Of a DNA stretch of 64,000 nt, positions 1-12,565 are shown in pieces. The notes beneath the pieces were generated by a model, which had not been told where the DNA came from, did no database searches, and was given only the letters and a program-made list of their open reading frames with translations. Origin of the DNA: Dermacentor variabilis (taxonomy: Eukaryota; Arthropoda; Arachnida; Ixodida; Ixodidae); assembly GCF_050947875.1 (NCBI RefSeq), contig NC_134569.1:186860067-186924066 (forward strand), read 5' to 3'. The number at the start of each line of letters is the position of its first letter. Position 1 is the first letter of the stretch. A program made the translations under genes and the position numbers.

Positions 1-991
1 GCTTGTGTGTGCGGCGAAGACAAAGAAAACAAGGAAGGAGCACAGGAAGTATTGCGAGCGCTCACGAACGAGGGCGAGACGGACGAAAGAGAGAGGGAGA
101 GACGCGGGTAGCGGCTGCGCTCCGCGACGCTGTCGGCTTTGTTGGGGGTTGCGTCTTTCTAGAAGCTGGGATATCTTGGGTGGCTCAGATGTAGGGAACG
201 CGCGAAGGGCCTTGTTTCCTTCTCCTCCTTTCCCATTCGCTTGTTCGCAGAATCGCAGCGCGAGCTTTCGCTTCCAATTTATCATCTTCTGTGATTGCTC
301 TTGTGACGCTTAATTTTCTAGATTGCCAAGCGATACGATCTTTAAATGCCGCGATGAAGCGAACCGCCTATGCTCACAATTTGAAGGGTTAAAGAATAGC
401 ATCCCTAATCGTTGTGATCCGCCCCCCCCCCCTAAATAGCAAAGAAAGATGGAGCAAGTTAGCACGTAATTCAACCTCTCTAGGGATTTCAACGCGAACG
501 ACTTTTCTAGTCCTTTTCTTTGTTTCTTTTTTTACTGTGTGTGTCAGGAATGTAGTGGCATGGCTACCAATTTTTGTAGCCTTCTTTATGACCAAGTGCC
601 CAGTAGTGCCAGGCTGCGTAAACTCCCTATACCTTCCTTGGGACACTCGGTTTCAAGCCGACACGCGCCGCTTCCACCACTGGCGGTTGCCGGATATCCA
701 ACTGGAGATAATTCTCAAATAAAGCAATGCCTCCATGACGACACGGTTGAGGTGAGAAGGTAGAGGAAGAGGGCGCGCAGCCGGGAGGAGGAGGAGGCAC
801 TTCGCATGCACTTCGTTCCTGCTCTCCCGCAGGTCTGCTGGCCGCGCGGTGACATTGGCCAAACAGCGGATCAGACCTGCTGAAGTGTGGCAAATTTATG
901 AAGCGCTTCTTTTGCTACCGCATATATGTTAGAAACTCTTATTCATTTTTCAAAGCAATGGGACAGCGCTCGTAGACAGCAGTGCCAAGCA
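1..991. other. No gene recognised
   Basis: The first 350 bases are CpG-rich and purine-rich, and the rest is ordinary single-copy-looking DNA. Short open frames exist on both strands, but none has a recognisable domain or convincing splice flanks. An AATAAA lies near 717 on the plus strand, with no transcript to attach it to. Confidence 0.5.
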
Positions 992-1097
992 ATTACAATG
1001 AAAAGTATTTATAGAGCTTATATTCATAGGGCAATCACAATGCAATTACATTGATAAGTATATATAAAGCTCATATTTATAGGGCTTGAAAGACTCC
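992..1097. repeat. Two-copy imperfect tandem duplication, 53-bp unit
   Basis: Two units start at 992 and 1045. The first 40 bases of each agree apart from about six substitutions, then they diverge. They carry an AT-rich stretch with TATTTATA/TATATATA and the shared word CATAGGGC/TATAGGGC. Confidence 0.55.
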
Positions 1098-1179
1098 ATT
1101 CCATTCTCAAGAACAGACGCTGCAACGAAAATTCGTGCGCTTGCAAATGAAGCCATCAAAACTTTATGGAACACACCAA

Positions 1180-1740
1180 GCTTAAAGCATACACGTCTAC
1201 ACCGACTGCACCCATTCCTTTGACTTCGACCCCCATCTGGACTCTCTCGACTCGAAACAGCAGTACTTTGCCGACTGTGGCTTGGTGTCACCTACACAAG
1301 GTCCTTCGCCTTCCGAGTCGGTATGGACGACAGCGCGGCTTGCAGACACTGCGGCGGCGAGGAGACCATCGAACACGTGCTTTACCACTGTCCTCAATAC
1401 AGCGCGCACCGGCTGTCACTAGCGACCGCGTTGGCACACCTTGACGACAGGCCACTTTCAGAACAGTCAGTTTTGGAATGCCGACGTGAACTGTCGTCGC
1501 AGCAAAAGTCGGTCAAGGCTTTGCTGACTTTTCTACGTGACAGTGGCCTATTAGAAAGACTATAATGACCCCATTTCGTCCCTTTTCATATTTTTTTTAT
1601 CTCACGCTTTTATTTTTGTCACGCTCTTCTTTCCGTCTTTATTTCCCCTTTCCCTTCCCCTAGTGTAGGGTAGCAAACCGGACGTTTAAGTCTGGTTAAC
1701 TTCCCTGCCTTTCTCACATTTGCATCTCTATCTCTATAGA
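1180..1740 (+). mobile_element. 5'-truncated LINE, 3' end only (RNase H-type, I/R1-like)
   Basis: In the frame of 1323-1565 the translation ends with a C-terminal zinc motif of LINE ORF2 proteins, CRHCGGEETIEHVLYHC (CX2CX8HX3-4C), and runs open to a TAA at 1563. The frame continues upstream through LCRLWLGVTYTRSFAFRVGM, and frames break further upstream. A pyrimidine-rich 3' UTR follows (about 1566-1740), with the words CCTAGTGTAGGGTAGC and CTCTATCTCTATAGAG, which I recall from other tick LINE tails. Endonuclease, reverse transcriptase and RNase H are absent, so this is a dead 5'-truncated copy. Confidence 0.7.
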
Positions 1741-3777
1741 GCAAACCGTCGTTAACTAGCAATATTCGCAGGTAATATATTACAGTTCGTCATTTCGTCA
1801 AAGTAATCGCTTTGAAATTCCTAACTAGTGGTTAAGTTCAGGGCTACAGTTCAACTAGTGGGGGGTAGTATAAATAACTTCCAGGCGCCATCAATCGTTA
1901 ATTTCGTTCATGTGTTGTGAAGTGGATCAACTAAAGCTGGCCGATTTCTCAGTCAGCCAAAACTCAACACAAGTAGAAGTTGAACGTTTATGTTTTTATT
2001 CGCACATTCCGTACTGCAAAAAGAAATTGACCTTCATGCAGTGCAATAGTGTCAGTCTGCAGGAGCAATTTTCATTCACAACAGAAAGTTGCGCATAATG
2101 AGCGAACATAGTTTCCAGAAGATCCAAACCAATGCGAATATTGCCCATATCGGGCTGGTCACATGGAACTTGACTATCACGTATGTTATGACGGCGACAG
2201 ATATCGTGGCTTACAGAAAGAACGTAGAGTACAATACATGTATTTAATTGACAGTATGAGAAGTAAGGACCCACATAATTTGAATCTGGCTACATACATA
2301 TGCATGAACAGGAAGTAGCCTACAATTGCTCTCATTATTTGAACTGCATGCCGAATGAGGGGGCATATTTCTTTAGCGCTTAAAAGCCCACATAATGTGC
2401 CTATCTCATATTTTGCATCATGTTCATAGATACAGAAAAGCACGGTGATCAGTAGTACACTATTTTGACAGAGCAGCAACGGAAGGAACCAACCATAACA
2501 ATGCAAGAAACCAACCATTCATAACAAAAGCTTAAAAGCACTCTTCATCGCAAGGAGAATTACCAGTTCTTGCTTAATAGCATTAACTAGGCTATACTTA
2601 TATACTGGTATTATTAAATGCGTTTTGCCGGCAAAACAAATAGCATTGTGCCTCGTCTATAATACAGGCGCTCAGAAACTTGCACACAACGAAGCTGAAC
2701 CTAAAAAAAAGGTAACTAAGCGTACGTTACCATCTACGCTCCAAACTTCACATGGAGAGATTAAACCTTCTTGGGGTAGGATATCTTAGTAGTCGTGTAT
2801 CAAAACGCAACAAGAAATCCCGCGCGTGCATCCTTTTACCGTCATTGCTCTTGAAATTTGATAAAACATCACGGTGGTGTCTTTTTTTTTCTTTAATTTA
2901 GCCTTGGCTGTACGTGTCGATAAAGAGTGCAAAAATTGTATAGCCCAACAAACACGCACTCAAGCCCTTCAGTACAAGTATTTCACCGACAGCAGATGGG
3001 CTGCCGTCATGACGAATGGATCGAGCAACACTGCTCTTATGTCACATCTCTCAGGCTTGCACAGAACTGTTTTACTCATGCAAAATGAATACCTGCTCAC
3101 AAAATAAAGTGACATACTTGCACTTACCTGCTGTCATTAGGAAACGTGTAAAACTTCGCAGAACTGGTATTCCCGGTCTTAGAACACCACACAGCCGCGC
3201 AACACATGTGATGCTCCGTTTTAGCCATCTTCGTCTAATGCTTAGTTGACCTGGTTTTCTGCGTCTTCTGTTCGTTGCACGTCTCATTAAGCTTTTATGT
3301 CTTATTTTTCCCATCTTCATACTTGGGAAGACAACCGAAGCAGATGACCAAGCGCGATCCGACTTGTGATATCGCTGAGCAAGTGGGAAGGGTGAGCGGA
3401 GGTAAGCTCGACAGACGCACGAAGACAACGACTTCCCGTGCTTCTCACGACGTAAAATTCCCCAGAAGAGAAAGAAAATAAAAGTTAGGATGTCAGGCAA
3501 CCCTTGGAGCGCGCATGTACCTTGAAACCGGAACTAGCATTTTACTTACGTAGGTTCGTAGTACACCTTCGCGTCTTGTGGAACCACTCACGAGCTTAGG
3601 AAAGTGTTCGAATGGCACGCCTGCAGACAACAACGCGTGAATGGCAGTGAATAAACGGAATTCCGTGGAATAGCTTAGTTTATGCCTTGGTTTTCGTATG
3701 AACTCATTTGCATATTTACAATAAACTCGAGGTAAACATTCACGCCATGGAGTGGAGGGGCTAAATGACAGACATGG
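1741..3777. other. No gene recognised
   Basis: AT-rich intergenic DNA. The longest open frame (3072-3500, minus strand) is basic and low in complexity, with no domain and no splice context. I see no RNA gene, tandem array or transposon end here. Confidence 0.5.
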
Positions 3778-3979
3778 CTAAGCACGAGGTCGCGGGATCG
3801 AATCCCGGCGATGGCGGCCGCATTTCGACAGGGGCGAAACGCGAAAACACACCCAGGTACTTAGATCTAGGTGTGCGTTAAAGAACTATAAGTAGTCCAA
3901 ATTTCCGGAGTTCCCCACTACCGCGTGCCTCATAGTCAGATCGTGGTTCTGGCGCGTAAAACCTCATAATATAATTTTA
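3778..3979 (+). mobile_element. 5'-truncated Ruka-like tRNA-derived SINE
   Basis: The copy starts inside the tRNA-like head (CTAAGCACGAGGTCGCGG), keeps the B box GATCGAATCCCGG, and lacks the A box. The tRNA-unrelated body follows, with TTAGATCTAGGTGTGCGTTA and CCGGAGTTCCCCACTACC, ending near ATAATATAATTTTAA. It is flanked by ACAGACATGG (3768-3777) and ACAAACATGG (3980-3989), a 9/10 match read as the target-site duplication. Without the A box it should not drive its own pol III transcription. Confidence 0.8.
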
Positions 3980-4336
3980 ACAAACATGGGCATTATACAA
4001 CCTTAGGTAAAAAAGCCAATGTTATCTTATGAATTATATTTGTTCAGCCGCACATTTTAAATCAATAAACAGAGCACCAGCTCATTATGACCCTTATTTA
4101 CAATTATATTGCGCTTACAGTACATGTGGTACTCGCTAAGCTGTAGTTATTTTGCAGTGGCAAATGGATGTAACGCGACGTTGACATACACTTTATAGCA
4201 ATCTATTTAAACATGCCAATTCTCTTATGTTCGTGGCGCTTACTTATTAAGGCATAAAAGAACATGAAATAGTCAAATATTTTTAAACTTTCTCTAATTT
4301 TTGAAAGAAATGTGCTTCGGTAAAATTTGATGAAAG

Positions 4337-4795
4337 GAGGTTAACCGATGGACCCGACTTATGTCGCGACCCCCGAAGGGGCCAACAAAGATACGAAAGA
4401 ATACGTAGGGGAAATTACTTGTACTTACTAACTGAATTAAAGAAATGATAACTTAATGGCAATGAAAGCGGATGAAAAAACAACTTGCCGCAGGTGGAGA
4501 ACGACCCCACGTATTCTCATTACGCGTGCAATGCTCTAATCAATTGAGCTACCTTGACTACGGCGCGGTTTCGTCATCCACATTTTTGTGCATTTGTGTG
4601 TTACTACTAGAACTAACCTTGGGAGTGTTAGCCAGCGCCAACACTCACAAACATTGGTGGTGAATGTGGAACATCCCCTCTGCCACAGGCGTCATGAGTA
4701 CGTGATCTTTCTGGGTGAAGGCAATTGGTCAATAAACCCGCCCATGCTACCTGAAGGCATCAGTGTGGCCAGACTCGAGACTCTCGTTATGTAAG
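4337..4795 (-). mobile_element. tRNA-derived composite repeat, copy A
   Basis: Read on the minus strand, the centre is a tRNA-like segment (about 4570-4490) with an A-box-like GGTAGCTCAATTGATTAGAG and a B-box-like GTCGTTCTCCACC. The tail after it is GCGGCAAGTTGTTTTTTCATC and then CACTTTCATTGCCATTAA. Upstream of the tRNA part (about 4795-4580) is a separate head block containing GATCACGTACTCATGACGCC. I recall this arrangement as a dispersed tick repeat. It is not a functional tRNA gene: acceptor pairing is missing and the sequence continues on both sides. Confidence 0.65.
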
Positions 4796-4796
4796 A

Positions 4797-4975
4797 AAAA
4801 GGGGGCTAACCGAGGGGCCCAATTTTTATTAATCATATCATGAGAAGCCAACAAACAAAGATACGAAGGAAAACATAGAGGAAGTTATACTTACTAACTA
4901 AAGTAAATGAGAAATTAATGGCAATGAAAGTGGATGAAAAAACAACTTGCCGCAGGTGGCGAACGATCCACCGTC
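4797..4975 (-). mobile_element. tRNA-derived composite repeat, partial copy B
   Basis: This repeats the tail of copy A: AATGGCAATGAAAG, GGATGAAAAAACAACTTGCC and CAACAAAGATACGAA all recur in the same orientation. It carries an extra terminal block, GGGGGCTAACCGAGGGGCC, followed by a TTTTTATTAATCATATCATG run. It abuts copy A head to tail, so the two form a small tandem pair. Confidence 0.6.
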
Positions 4976-5825
4976 TTGGGTCACTGGGTCACTGAGTATC
5001 TTGGGCCTTGGGTCACTGAGTATGGCAGTGCATGCATATGGAGCACACTTTAACGAACCTCTTTCATGCCGACATGGGACACTAAAGATGCAGGACTAGG
5101 CCATGCACCGCTCTTCAATTACACTCTTTGACCTATTTGGGGCACTCGGCATGTTTCACTCAGACTGTGCTGGTCTTCAATTCTTTGATGTCAGCATAGG
5201 TCACTGGGTGTGGGCCAGTGAAAATGTGCCGCTGTACAATGACAAATAGATCTAAATTTAGTCGATGCAGAAAGCAATCAAACCAGCGTCACAGATGTTC
5301 CTCAAGGACAGCAACCTGACGCCTTGACAGGTTCCACCCCACATGCAGCTGGTACGCGCCCCTTTTCAATGATCGTCTCTCATGCCAACGCTTTAGCGAG
5401 CTGCGCCGTGAATGCACTGGGTGTGTGGTGCTCTTCAATAAACTTCTAGTCAACTTGGGCGACTGAATATGTCCCGCTAGGTGCGCTGCAAACAAGGAAA
5501 CAAAGCTACAGCGTCCGTAAGAACCACAGCGCCATGCTTCTCGTCCCGAAGGACGCACGTGGACTTCTCATCAGTGCCACTAGATGGCGCAGTGTATCCA
5601 GCAAGAAGCGAGAGAGGGAATCCCGAATGACGTATTTCAAAGCGTTCGCAAGCGCCAACGTCATTCATTCCGGAGGACACGCGCAGGCTTTTTGGCGGCG
5701 GCGCTAGATGGCGCCGACTGTGCTTCAGAAAGCGAGAAAGAGGAGTCCCGCTGCAGTATACGCCTCATACATAACTCGTTTCGATGGTTGCAATACCTCG
5801 TGTTGCTACAATGATTGAGTGCTCA
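4976..5825. repeat. Degenerate repeat block with GGTCACTGGGT-type words
   Basis: The words GGTCACTGGGTCACTGAGTA and TTGGGTCACTGAGTATGG recur near 4978-5025, and TAGGTCACTGGGTGTG near 5207. Sequence containing CTAGATGGCGCAGTG (5580) and GCGCTAGATGGCGCCGACTG (5700) extends to about 5825. I recall these words from tick repeats. There is no coding signal. Confidence 0.4.
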
Positions 5826-6751
5826 ACGCATTACCGTCGACAGTCATCGTGAGATGGGTTCCACATTTTTATTAGGAATTTCCAGAAAATCTTCTAATCT
5901 GAATAGCAATAATTTATTGATTTATGTGAAATTGAAAAGCATGTCATTTTCGTTAGCTCTTTCCACTCAAGTGGTACAAATCGCCGACTATTAGTATATG
6001 CTACAGTTTTCGGGGCCATTATCATCATATAAAAAGTTCCGGTACGACAAGTGATCTCAGTTGTGAATGAATCAATTTTAGTGAATGTGCTGCACATGAA
6101 TATTTGACTCAACCTTAAAGAAAGCAAGCACGATGCCAGACTGCCTGTTTGAAGGAATTCCTAGCCTTTATTCTGCGATAATATTCATCATTCTTAGGAG
6201 AACACGAACAACTTCGGCCAAAACAATACTTCCTTACATTTCCTTCAATAGCAGGAATGCCAACTAGCCTTGGATTCCACACTTACTACACTAATCCCCT
6301 AAGCAATGATAGCATACGTTATTTGTCATATCATATACAAGCTGTCTCACGCATCATGATGCCACTCACAAGGCAAGAGAAGCGAGGGCGTTTTTGCCGA
6401 ACCAATCATCCTTGTCGGTCTGAGGAAATTCAAATAGTACACGCCTCGAGATTAGTGACAAGTTCTCGCTAGCTTGGACAGTACAGCGTGCTTCCGTAGC
6501 TTCTTTCGGACATTTCTGCGCATGGGAACATGACATAATCAAAAAATATTTTATACTGAAATAAAAGCTTTCTCAAAGTAAACTGTGCGTCGTTATGATT
6601 GTAAAGGGACGAAACATATCCTTTGTGCTGAAAATTTTACCAGAAATATTTGACGGCGCGTCCAGATGTGAACGAACCAAAAAATATCAGCGCAGGTAAC
6701 GCCGACACAAGAGCCCCAAATCACAAAGTTATGTTTGCGCTTGTCAAAAGT
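5826..6751. other. No gene recognised; 3' flank of the LRR gene
   Basis: AT-rich DNA downstream of the minus-strand LRR gene. I see no clear AATAAA on the minus strand in the first 250 bases past its stop codon, so the 3' UTR end cannot be placed. No other feature was seen. Confidence 0.4.
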
Positions 6752-9700
6752 TCATGGCTGCGCCGAGGAGTGCTGTATATCGGCCAACCTCAAATAACCA
6801 CGTACTTCCCTCCAGCAGTCCTCGTTCAGGTCACTCAGCAGCGCCCCTCCGTCTTCGCTCGAGTAGCACGACACACGCTGACGGACGACGCCTGCGAGTC
6901 TCATAAAGTTGTGCATGTCTTCAAGCGAATTGACCGCTTCTCTGATCATGACGCGGGCGTCGTCCTCACTAACCGAAGAAAGCTCGGCGACCTGTTCCGG
7001 CAGTGCTGGATGAAGGCACATGCTTTCCAGCGCTTCAGCGCACGCCCTGTCAATGATACAATTTAGTTAATTAGCTGAGAGAACGTCATCTTATAGTTAG
7101 AATAAGACGCTGTGCTAATGGTACGCTGAAACATTCACCAATGTCATTATTTTGGAAGTAGCACTGAAGCGAAGGCGATTACGTGTTGGTTACACCGGGC
7201 GTCAATATATTGCAGAACAGTTTTGTTGATGGAACTGACTGGAATATGTGTTTCTTTTCTCAGCTACAATGTTGAGTTTTTGTAAACATTACTGGTTTCT
7301 TTAACGGCCCGTAAATACTTCCAATTTAGTTTGTTGGCATGCGATACCTTAAGAAGGTAAGATACGTGTATGGGAATAAAACACAGCGTCGCAGAAAGCC
7401 AAGGCTGAATTCTCGTAATGTTAGGAGCAAGAAACACATTGCCTACACTCGTTGTGGCGAACAGCAGTGGGAAAAAGTCATCGTTGAACATAAGATACTT
7501 CCTAGCGTAGGTATAGTGAAGGATTAATTTTGCTGTGTTTGGGTAGGCAAGTTCGTAGGTTGTTATCAAGTAGGAATTCTCATATGACGCGGTATCGTGA
7601 CGAGCTAAAGTTAGTTGCACCATGTGTCTACTCTAACAAAAGCTTTGTCATAACCACGTGAAATGAAAGCCCAATGAGTTTGAATAGGTTACAGATGACG
7701 GAATAGCGCTTTTCAGGAAACGTTGCCAACTCGCTCATACGGATGAAGTGATCAGCATCGATACTTATCTAACATCCGCTGCCTCATTTGATGGCGAAAT
7801 AAGCATGCGAATCGATACTGTTGCTCCTAAGGCTGGCTTGGTTTCCTGCTGCAGTGTTCAATGTGCCATACATAGACATGTAATTCGGGCCGGTGTTAAC
7901 CGATTGACAGTTTTCACAGAGCGTCTCACACGCTTCACGCACATTCAACGTTCATTCAACGCAAATTCAATACACAGAACCGCTGTGATTTCAACGTTTC
8001 AATACGCGCACTTCCCCGAGGCGCCCGCGAGGCGCAGTCATCTTGGCTACAAAGCGTCAAACAAGCCCAGCTGACGAAGACTAACGCTGTGCTAAATAGC
8101 TTCTGTGTTGTAGCAAGGCCTGCATTATTCGTTCCTGTGAGTGGCTGCGGCCAATTTGTTAGAATGGATGGGCAGTAGAGGGGCACACCATAAATTCTCC
8201 ACTAAAACTCTCTATTACTGCAAGCGCAGTTTTCGCATATGGGTAACTCACGACAACCTTTACTGTTACCTAAACGGAGCAAGTATAGGCAACGAATGCG
8301 GTGCGTCTTCAGCAAGAAACCATGTTTCTCGAGGTACTTCCTAACCTGGCTTGCGAACAGTGCTAGTTAATAACTCTGTCGTGCATACGTACCAGTCGCA
8401 TCGATCTCCACTCAGGAATAGAGCAGCGCGCCGAAGGAGTCCGGAATTGCGTCGCATCGTGTCCCAAACCTCGAACCAGTCCCTCTCCGCCTGTTTGTCG
8501 CCCAAAGAAGCGTCAACGACCACACTGAGCAGCGTGTGGTTCTTGGTGATTCCTTTGGACAAAACTTTGAAGAAGGCGCAGGCGACGTGCGAACTTTCGG
8601 GAACGAAGTACACGCGTTGCATGTTCTTGCTTGACTTGACTGTCTGCGCCAGCATCTCGGTGTCTCGTTCCTCCATATCGGGCACTTCCACGTGCAACTC
8701 CGTTACGCTCACATTTTGAGACAAAGATGTGAGAATATCCGTCCAGCAGGTTCTCGGCAGGTAGAGAGAAGGGTCGGAAAACAGTATTAAGTGCAGGTTT
8801 TTCAAGGCGACTGATCCTCTGATGTAGTCAGCAATCAGTGAAGACATTAACGAGTCCATAGTGTGCTTAGCGATTACCAAATGGACCGATGTGACGTGAC
8901 TTGCGGAAGGCAACCTACGCATTATGCGAGAGAACTCGCTTATCGTGTCACTTCGTAAACACGCATACATCTCAGAAAATCCTGTGTATTCTAGCATATC
9001 GGCACTTTCTGGAGGAAAGTTCGTTTCGAAGAAAACCTGCTTCTCTGCGCCGACCTCTTTCAAAGCGCTGCATATGCTTGGGAGAAAGTGGTAGTACGTG
9101 ACATTCCATTCGATAGTTAGCCTTAAACTTACTTTTGTCGGCAGTGCCCTAATTAACGTCGCCCACTGCTCCAACTTTCCGGCGCAAAACGGCAGCCTGA
9201 CTACGGTCATCGTTTGGTTTTCTCTTAGCGCTTCCAGCCACTGATCATAGACGGTGTCATCTTGCATTAGCCTGTCTTGTATCGTCGAAATCATGCTAAA
9301 CCTGCTTATTGTTTCGTTTTTAGCAAATAACATCGGTATGAGCTTGGCACTTTCGGCATCGACGGCGAAGTTGGTCAGGTTCACTTCTGCGACAGTATTG
9401 TTTCCTAATAGGCCTTTCACGATCCATACCAAGGAGTCTTGCATTTTGTTACAAGCCAGGATGGTCAAAGTTGTTAGCGTCGTGGTCTTCTTCAAGTACT
9501 CTGCGAACCCAGCTCGATGGGACAGCGACGCTTCACTTACAAATGACTCGTCTAGCGAGAGCTCCTTGAGGCTGCGGTTCTGTCTGAGTGCTGTCAGGAA
9601 GGCTTCCGCACCGTGCATTTTGATGCACACCATAGGTAATCGCAATGCTTCCAGATATGTCGTCGTTTGGAGAAGCCCTGACAGCACGTCTAGAAAGACC

Positions 9701-10269
9701 ACTGGACATTTCCAGGCCGACGTGCATTCGAGTTCTTCCAATCTGCGCAAGGAAGAGATCAACTTGCAAATGTCCTCTTGCGCCTTCCTACTTGCGAAAC
9801 GGGGATCGTGGAATCTCAATACTTTCACATAAGCGTTACCCTGAAGCGCGTCGGCAAGGCATGCGATTTTGATGGGTTCCATCATGACACTGATGTCAAG
9901 AGTTCCAACGCAGGGATGCGTGTTTAGCAGTCTGCAGGCAAGCGTCATGGCTCGCTGCATCTGTTGCCTTGCGGGAAGTTGTATCCACGGTTTCTCGAAA
10001 CTGATCAGGGAGAGTTGACCACGTGGGCTGGACGATTCCCGTAGTTCGAGTCGAGACTGGCAGAGAAATTCATTCCACAGTGACAGCTTGCGGACAATGC
10101 AACACGTTCGGTCCTTAGCTGCCGTGCATGGCTCGCATGGTTCGATGCTAGAGCCGGTGAAGCAGGCACGGACTCCGCGTACGTTGGCCAGTTCCGGGTC
10201 GGAATGTCTGCCTGGCTCGGCCTCTTGAGGTGGAGGCCCTCTGTACGTAGTGCTCCCACGTTCCACCAT
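6752..10269 (-). CDS. Leucine-rich-repeat protein, two coding exons (10269-8393 and 7046-6752)
   Basis: The role is unknown; LRR arrays of this kind usually bind proteins. Exon A is preceded by a minus-strand acceptor GTTTTGCGCAG at 10285-10275, so I take the ATG at 10269 rather than the one at 10287, which lies in the intron. Exon A ends at 8393 with TG followed by GTACGT. Exon B begins at 7046 after TTGACAG with a G that completes a Trp codon, and stops with TGA at 6752. The intron is 1346 bp. The product is 723 aa: a Cys-containing N-terminus, then irregular ribonuclease-inhibitor-like repeats (for example SLKELSLDESFV near residue 235, TVAEVNLTNFAVDAES near 295, SVTELHVEVPDMEERDTEML near 520), and a C-terminal segment with LNEDCWREVRGYLRLADI. 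No signal peptide, membrane span, CARD or NACHT domain is visible. Similar LRR proteins, often loosely named NLRC3-like, are common in ticks as I recall. The splice model is inferred from sequence. Confidence 0.82.
7047..8392 (-). other. Intron of the LRR gene
   Basis: GT at 8392-8391 and AG at 7048-7047 on the minus strand, phase 2. No repeat or nested gene was recognised. Open frames inside it (for example 7748-8074, plus strand) have no domain. Confidence 0.75.
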
Positions 10270-10274
10270 ATTAT

Positions 10275-11560
10275 CTGCGCAAAACAATATTATTTGGTAA
10301 CTATAGAATCATTTGTAACGGTTGTACTGCATTAAGTCTGGGTGTCGTCGTATGCTGTTCCAAGCTACATTTATTCACGTCATATACGCGTATATCCTGT
10401 CTTAACTGATAGATGTAGAACTAAAGTGTGAACTTTTTCTGGCCTAATAGCCGACTGTGCTTTTGAGAGTAGATGTGACTGCGATAAACATTAAAATATA
10501 TCGTGGCATACGGCACGAAAAGCATTTTAGAGCGCAGCTCTTAGGCTCCCGTTCCTGCAGCGAGCGTCGGCGTCGGCAATTGCGTAACCGAGCGAAAGAG
10601 CACAGCAAAAAATAGAAGAGAGAACGCGGAGCGCAGTAGGGTATGAAAGACGTTAGGGCGAAAGCGGAGGAGACGGGTATCGTGAAAGGAGAAGCGTAGT
10701 GCGACGACGATGGCTACGAGATGAAGCCATACTAGTGCACGTCGTCTCGGAGGCCTGTCGAAGGCGGCTCCTGTGAATTGCGCCTACGCGTCACCCATGC
10801 GCTTACTCTCGCGAACTCCAGATTAGTGAGGCAGTCACGCCACACTTCGCGCCGTTTTCAACGTGCCGCACGAAACAGATCGTCCGCGCCACCCAATATG
10901 TCGCGACATGAAAACACATATAGATCTGCGCTCAAATTTCACATTAGGAAGTATCACAATCGTCAGTGAATTTTTTATCAGTTTAGATCTATTTATCCCA
11001 AATATGAATTACTATTTATTGGAGTAACCTGTTTTTTGTGCGCAGTCACTGCATCGCTGCTTCGATTACGTTCTCTCATATAAACGCTCCACTGGAAACA
11101 ATTTACGCAGTCATTTACGCAATCATTTCCACTTAATGTGAACCACAGTCACTAAGTATTCACAGCTGTTGCTGTGCATGTCTACTTATTGTGTTAAACC
11201 ACAAAACTGAACTACCAGTAAAAGAAGCGGAAGGAAGACAGCGTGATGGGGTTGTGGCACTCGGGTTATGAACTAAAGCAAACGTACACTGGAACGGCGA
11301 TCATACTAGGTATCACCGACGCAACGCATCTACACTCACCTTAATTTCGGCGGTGCGGCTTCGTCGCTTTCGGGTGAAAAGAAGCTGTGACTGTTCTTGC
11401 GATCAAGGTCTGTGCAAGTCAAGACTTTGGTTTGGCTTCGTTTGGTCTTGTCTTTTTCGTCTTACCTCCCAAACACTGCCGCATGCCCACTATGGAGTTC
11501 TTCTTCTTCGTCTCCTATAATCGCGTATGCCAAGGACAGGCTTTACCCGTAGCAACAAAC
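10275..11560 (-). promoter_or_regulatory. Probable 5' non-coding exon and first intron of the LRR gene
   Basis: On the minus strand a strong donor, AAATTAAG followed by GTGAGTGTAG, falls at 11340/11339. It pairs with the acceptor at 10275 to give a 1065-bp intron, so sequence ending at 11340 and reaching back toward about 11560 would be 5' UTR. The intron contains repeat copy 1 (10529-10980). No TATA box was identified. The exon's 5' end is unknown and the pairing is inferred. Confidence 0.4.
10529..10980 (+). repeat. AGAGCGCAG-ended repeat family, copy 1
   Basis: It begins TTTTAGAGCGCAGCTCTTAG and ends CTCAAATTTCACATTAGGAA followed by GTATCACAATCGTCAGTGAA and a T run. Similar termini occur in the copies at 25186-25690 (minus), 49672-50345 (plus) and 54345-55497 (minus), and the start occurs at 15048. 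The CpG-rich interior (ACGCGGAGCGCAG, GACGACGATGGCTACGAGAT, CGCCACACTTCGCGCC) is shared by the short copies only. No ORF spans it, which points to a non-autonomous element. Confidence 0.65.
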
Positions 11561-12561
11561 AAAAAAAATTGACGACACTATGCTTTTTCATGAAGAAGAA
11601 AACAAAAACTTCAAAGCTCATCCACGGGTGATTCCGCGAAACATAAGTTTTTCCTATTCTTTCTTCCTTTTGTGTAGTTGTTTACTTCATGTAAACAGGC
11701 AAAAAGCGACAAATTCGCTTGAAGGAAACCTGAACACCCCTTGTACATCGCATACATCAAACGTACATGCTCAACTATGTCAACACAACCAAAATGAGTA
11801 CAGATCTAAGCACACAAAAGAAGTTGTACAAGACACACTCGCCATCTCGGCCCTGCGAAAGTGGATGTCCAGAGAAGGTGTTGAAAACCACCACTGCAAC
11901 TGCTGAGGAGGGTATGTAATTCTTTATGGTTTAGAATGATGCCAGTAGTGCTATTTAGAAGTAATAGCAGAAATGGGAGTAATTGTAGTTTTGACAGAAC
12001 GCCGCCGCCCTTGGTGACGCTCCAACAACATTGAAATCAGTTGCTAGGCTGGTTATTTCATATGCGAAATGCTAGGGACGTCCTACCCCACGTCGCAAGC
12101 TGCCGTCGCCGCAACAGCTTACGCAACAGTAGTCTTTACCGGGAAACACATGCGGGGAGCGATCCGTGCCTCGCATTGCTATCACGAGCCCCTTATCATC
12201 AATTAGGTGGCTCGGATGCTTGTTTTGAGCTTGGTTTTATTGAAGCGCATGCTGTTCTGACTATTGTATGCGTGATTCCAAAGAATGCATGTACTGCTTG
12301 TTTCACTTTGGTGATGGCTTGTAGCCTCTGCCTCACGGGATTATGAGCCATTGCATTTTTTGCTTGGTTACGGGGGTATGAGGAGTGCTAATGGAGATAT
12401 GAGCCATTGATGAGGATAGTTTTCTGTTGACGGACGCGAAAGAATCCCGGGATCCTAGCCACGTAAGCTTCACTGTAAAAACTATGTATATTTATAGGCG
12501 TGCTTAAGACACTGATCCTAGACTTCGTCAGTATACTTCAACGCATGAATGTTATCAAATA
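10981..12561. other. No protein gene recognised
   Basis: Apart from the putative LRR 5' exon on the minus strand near 11340-11560, this stretch contains only short frames without domains (for example 11580-11906 and 12041-12346, plus strand). Confidence 0.4.
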
Positions 12562-12563
12562 CA

Positions 12564-12565
<2 letters not shown>

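Noticed and set aside
3072..3500. 142-codon minus-strand frame
   Set aside because: Basic, low in complexity, no domain, no splice logic; overlaps equally long meaningless frames.
4490..4575. Possible tRNA gene on the minus strand
   Set aside because: Box-like words are present, but no acceptor stem can be formed and the sequence belongs to a composite repeat.
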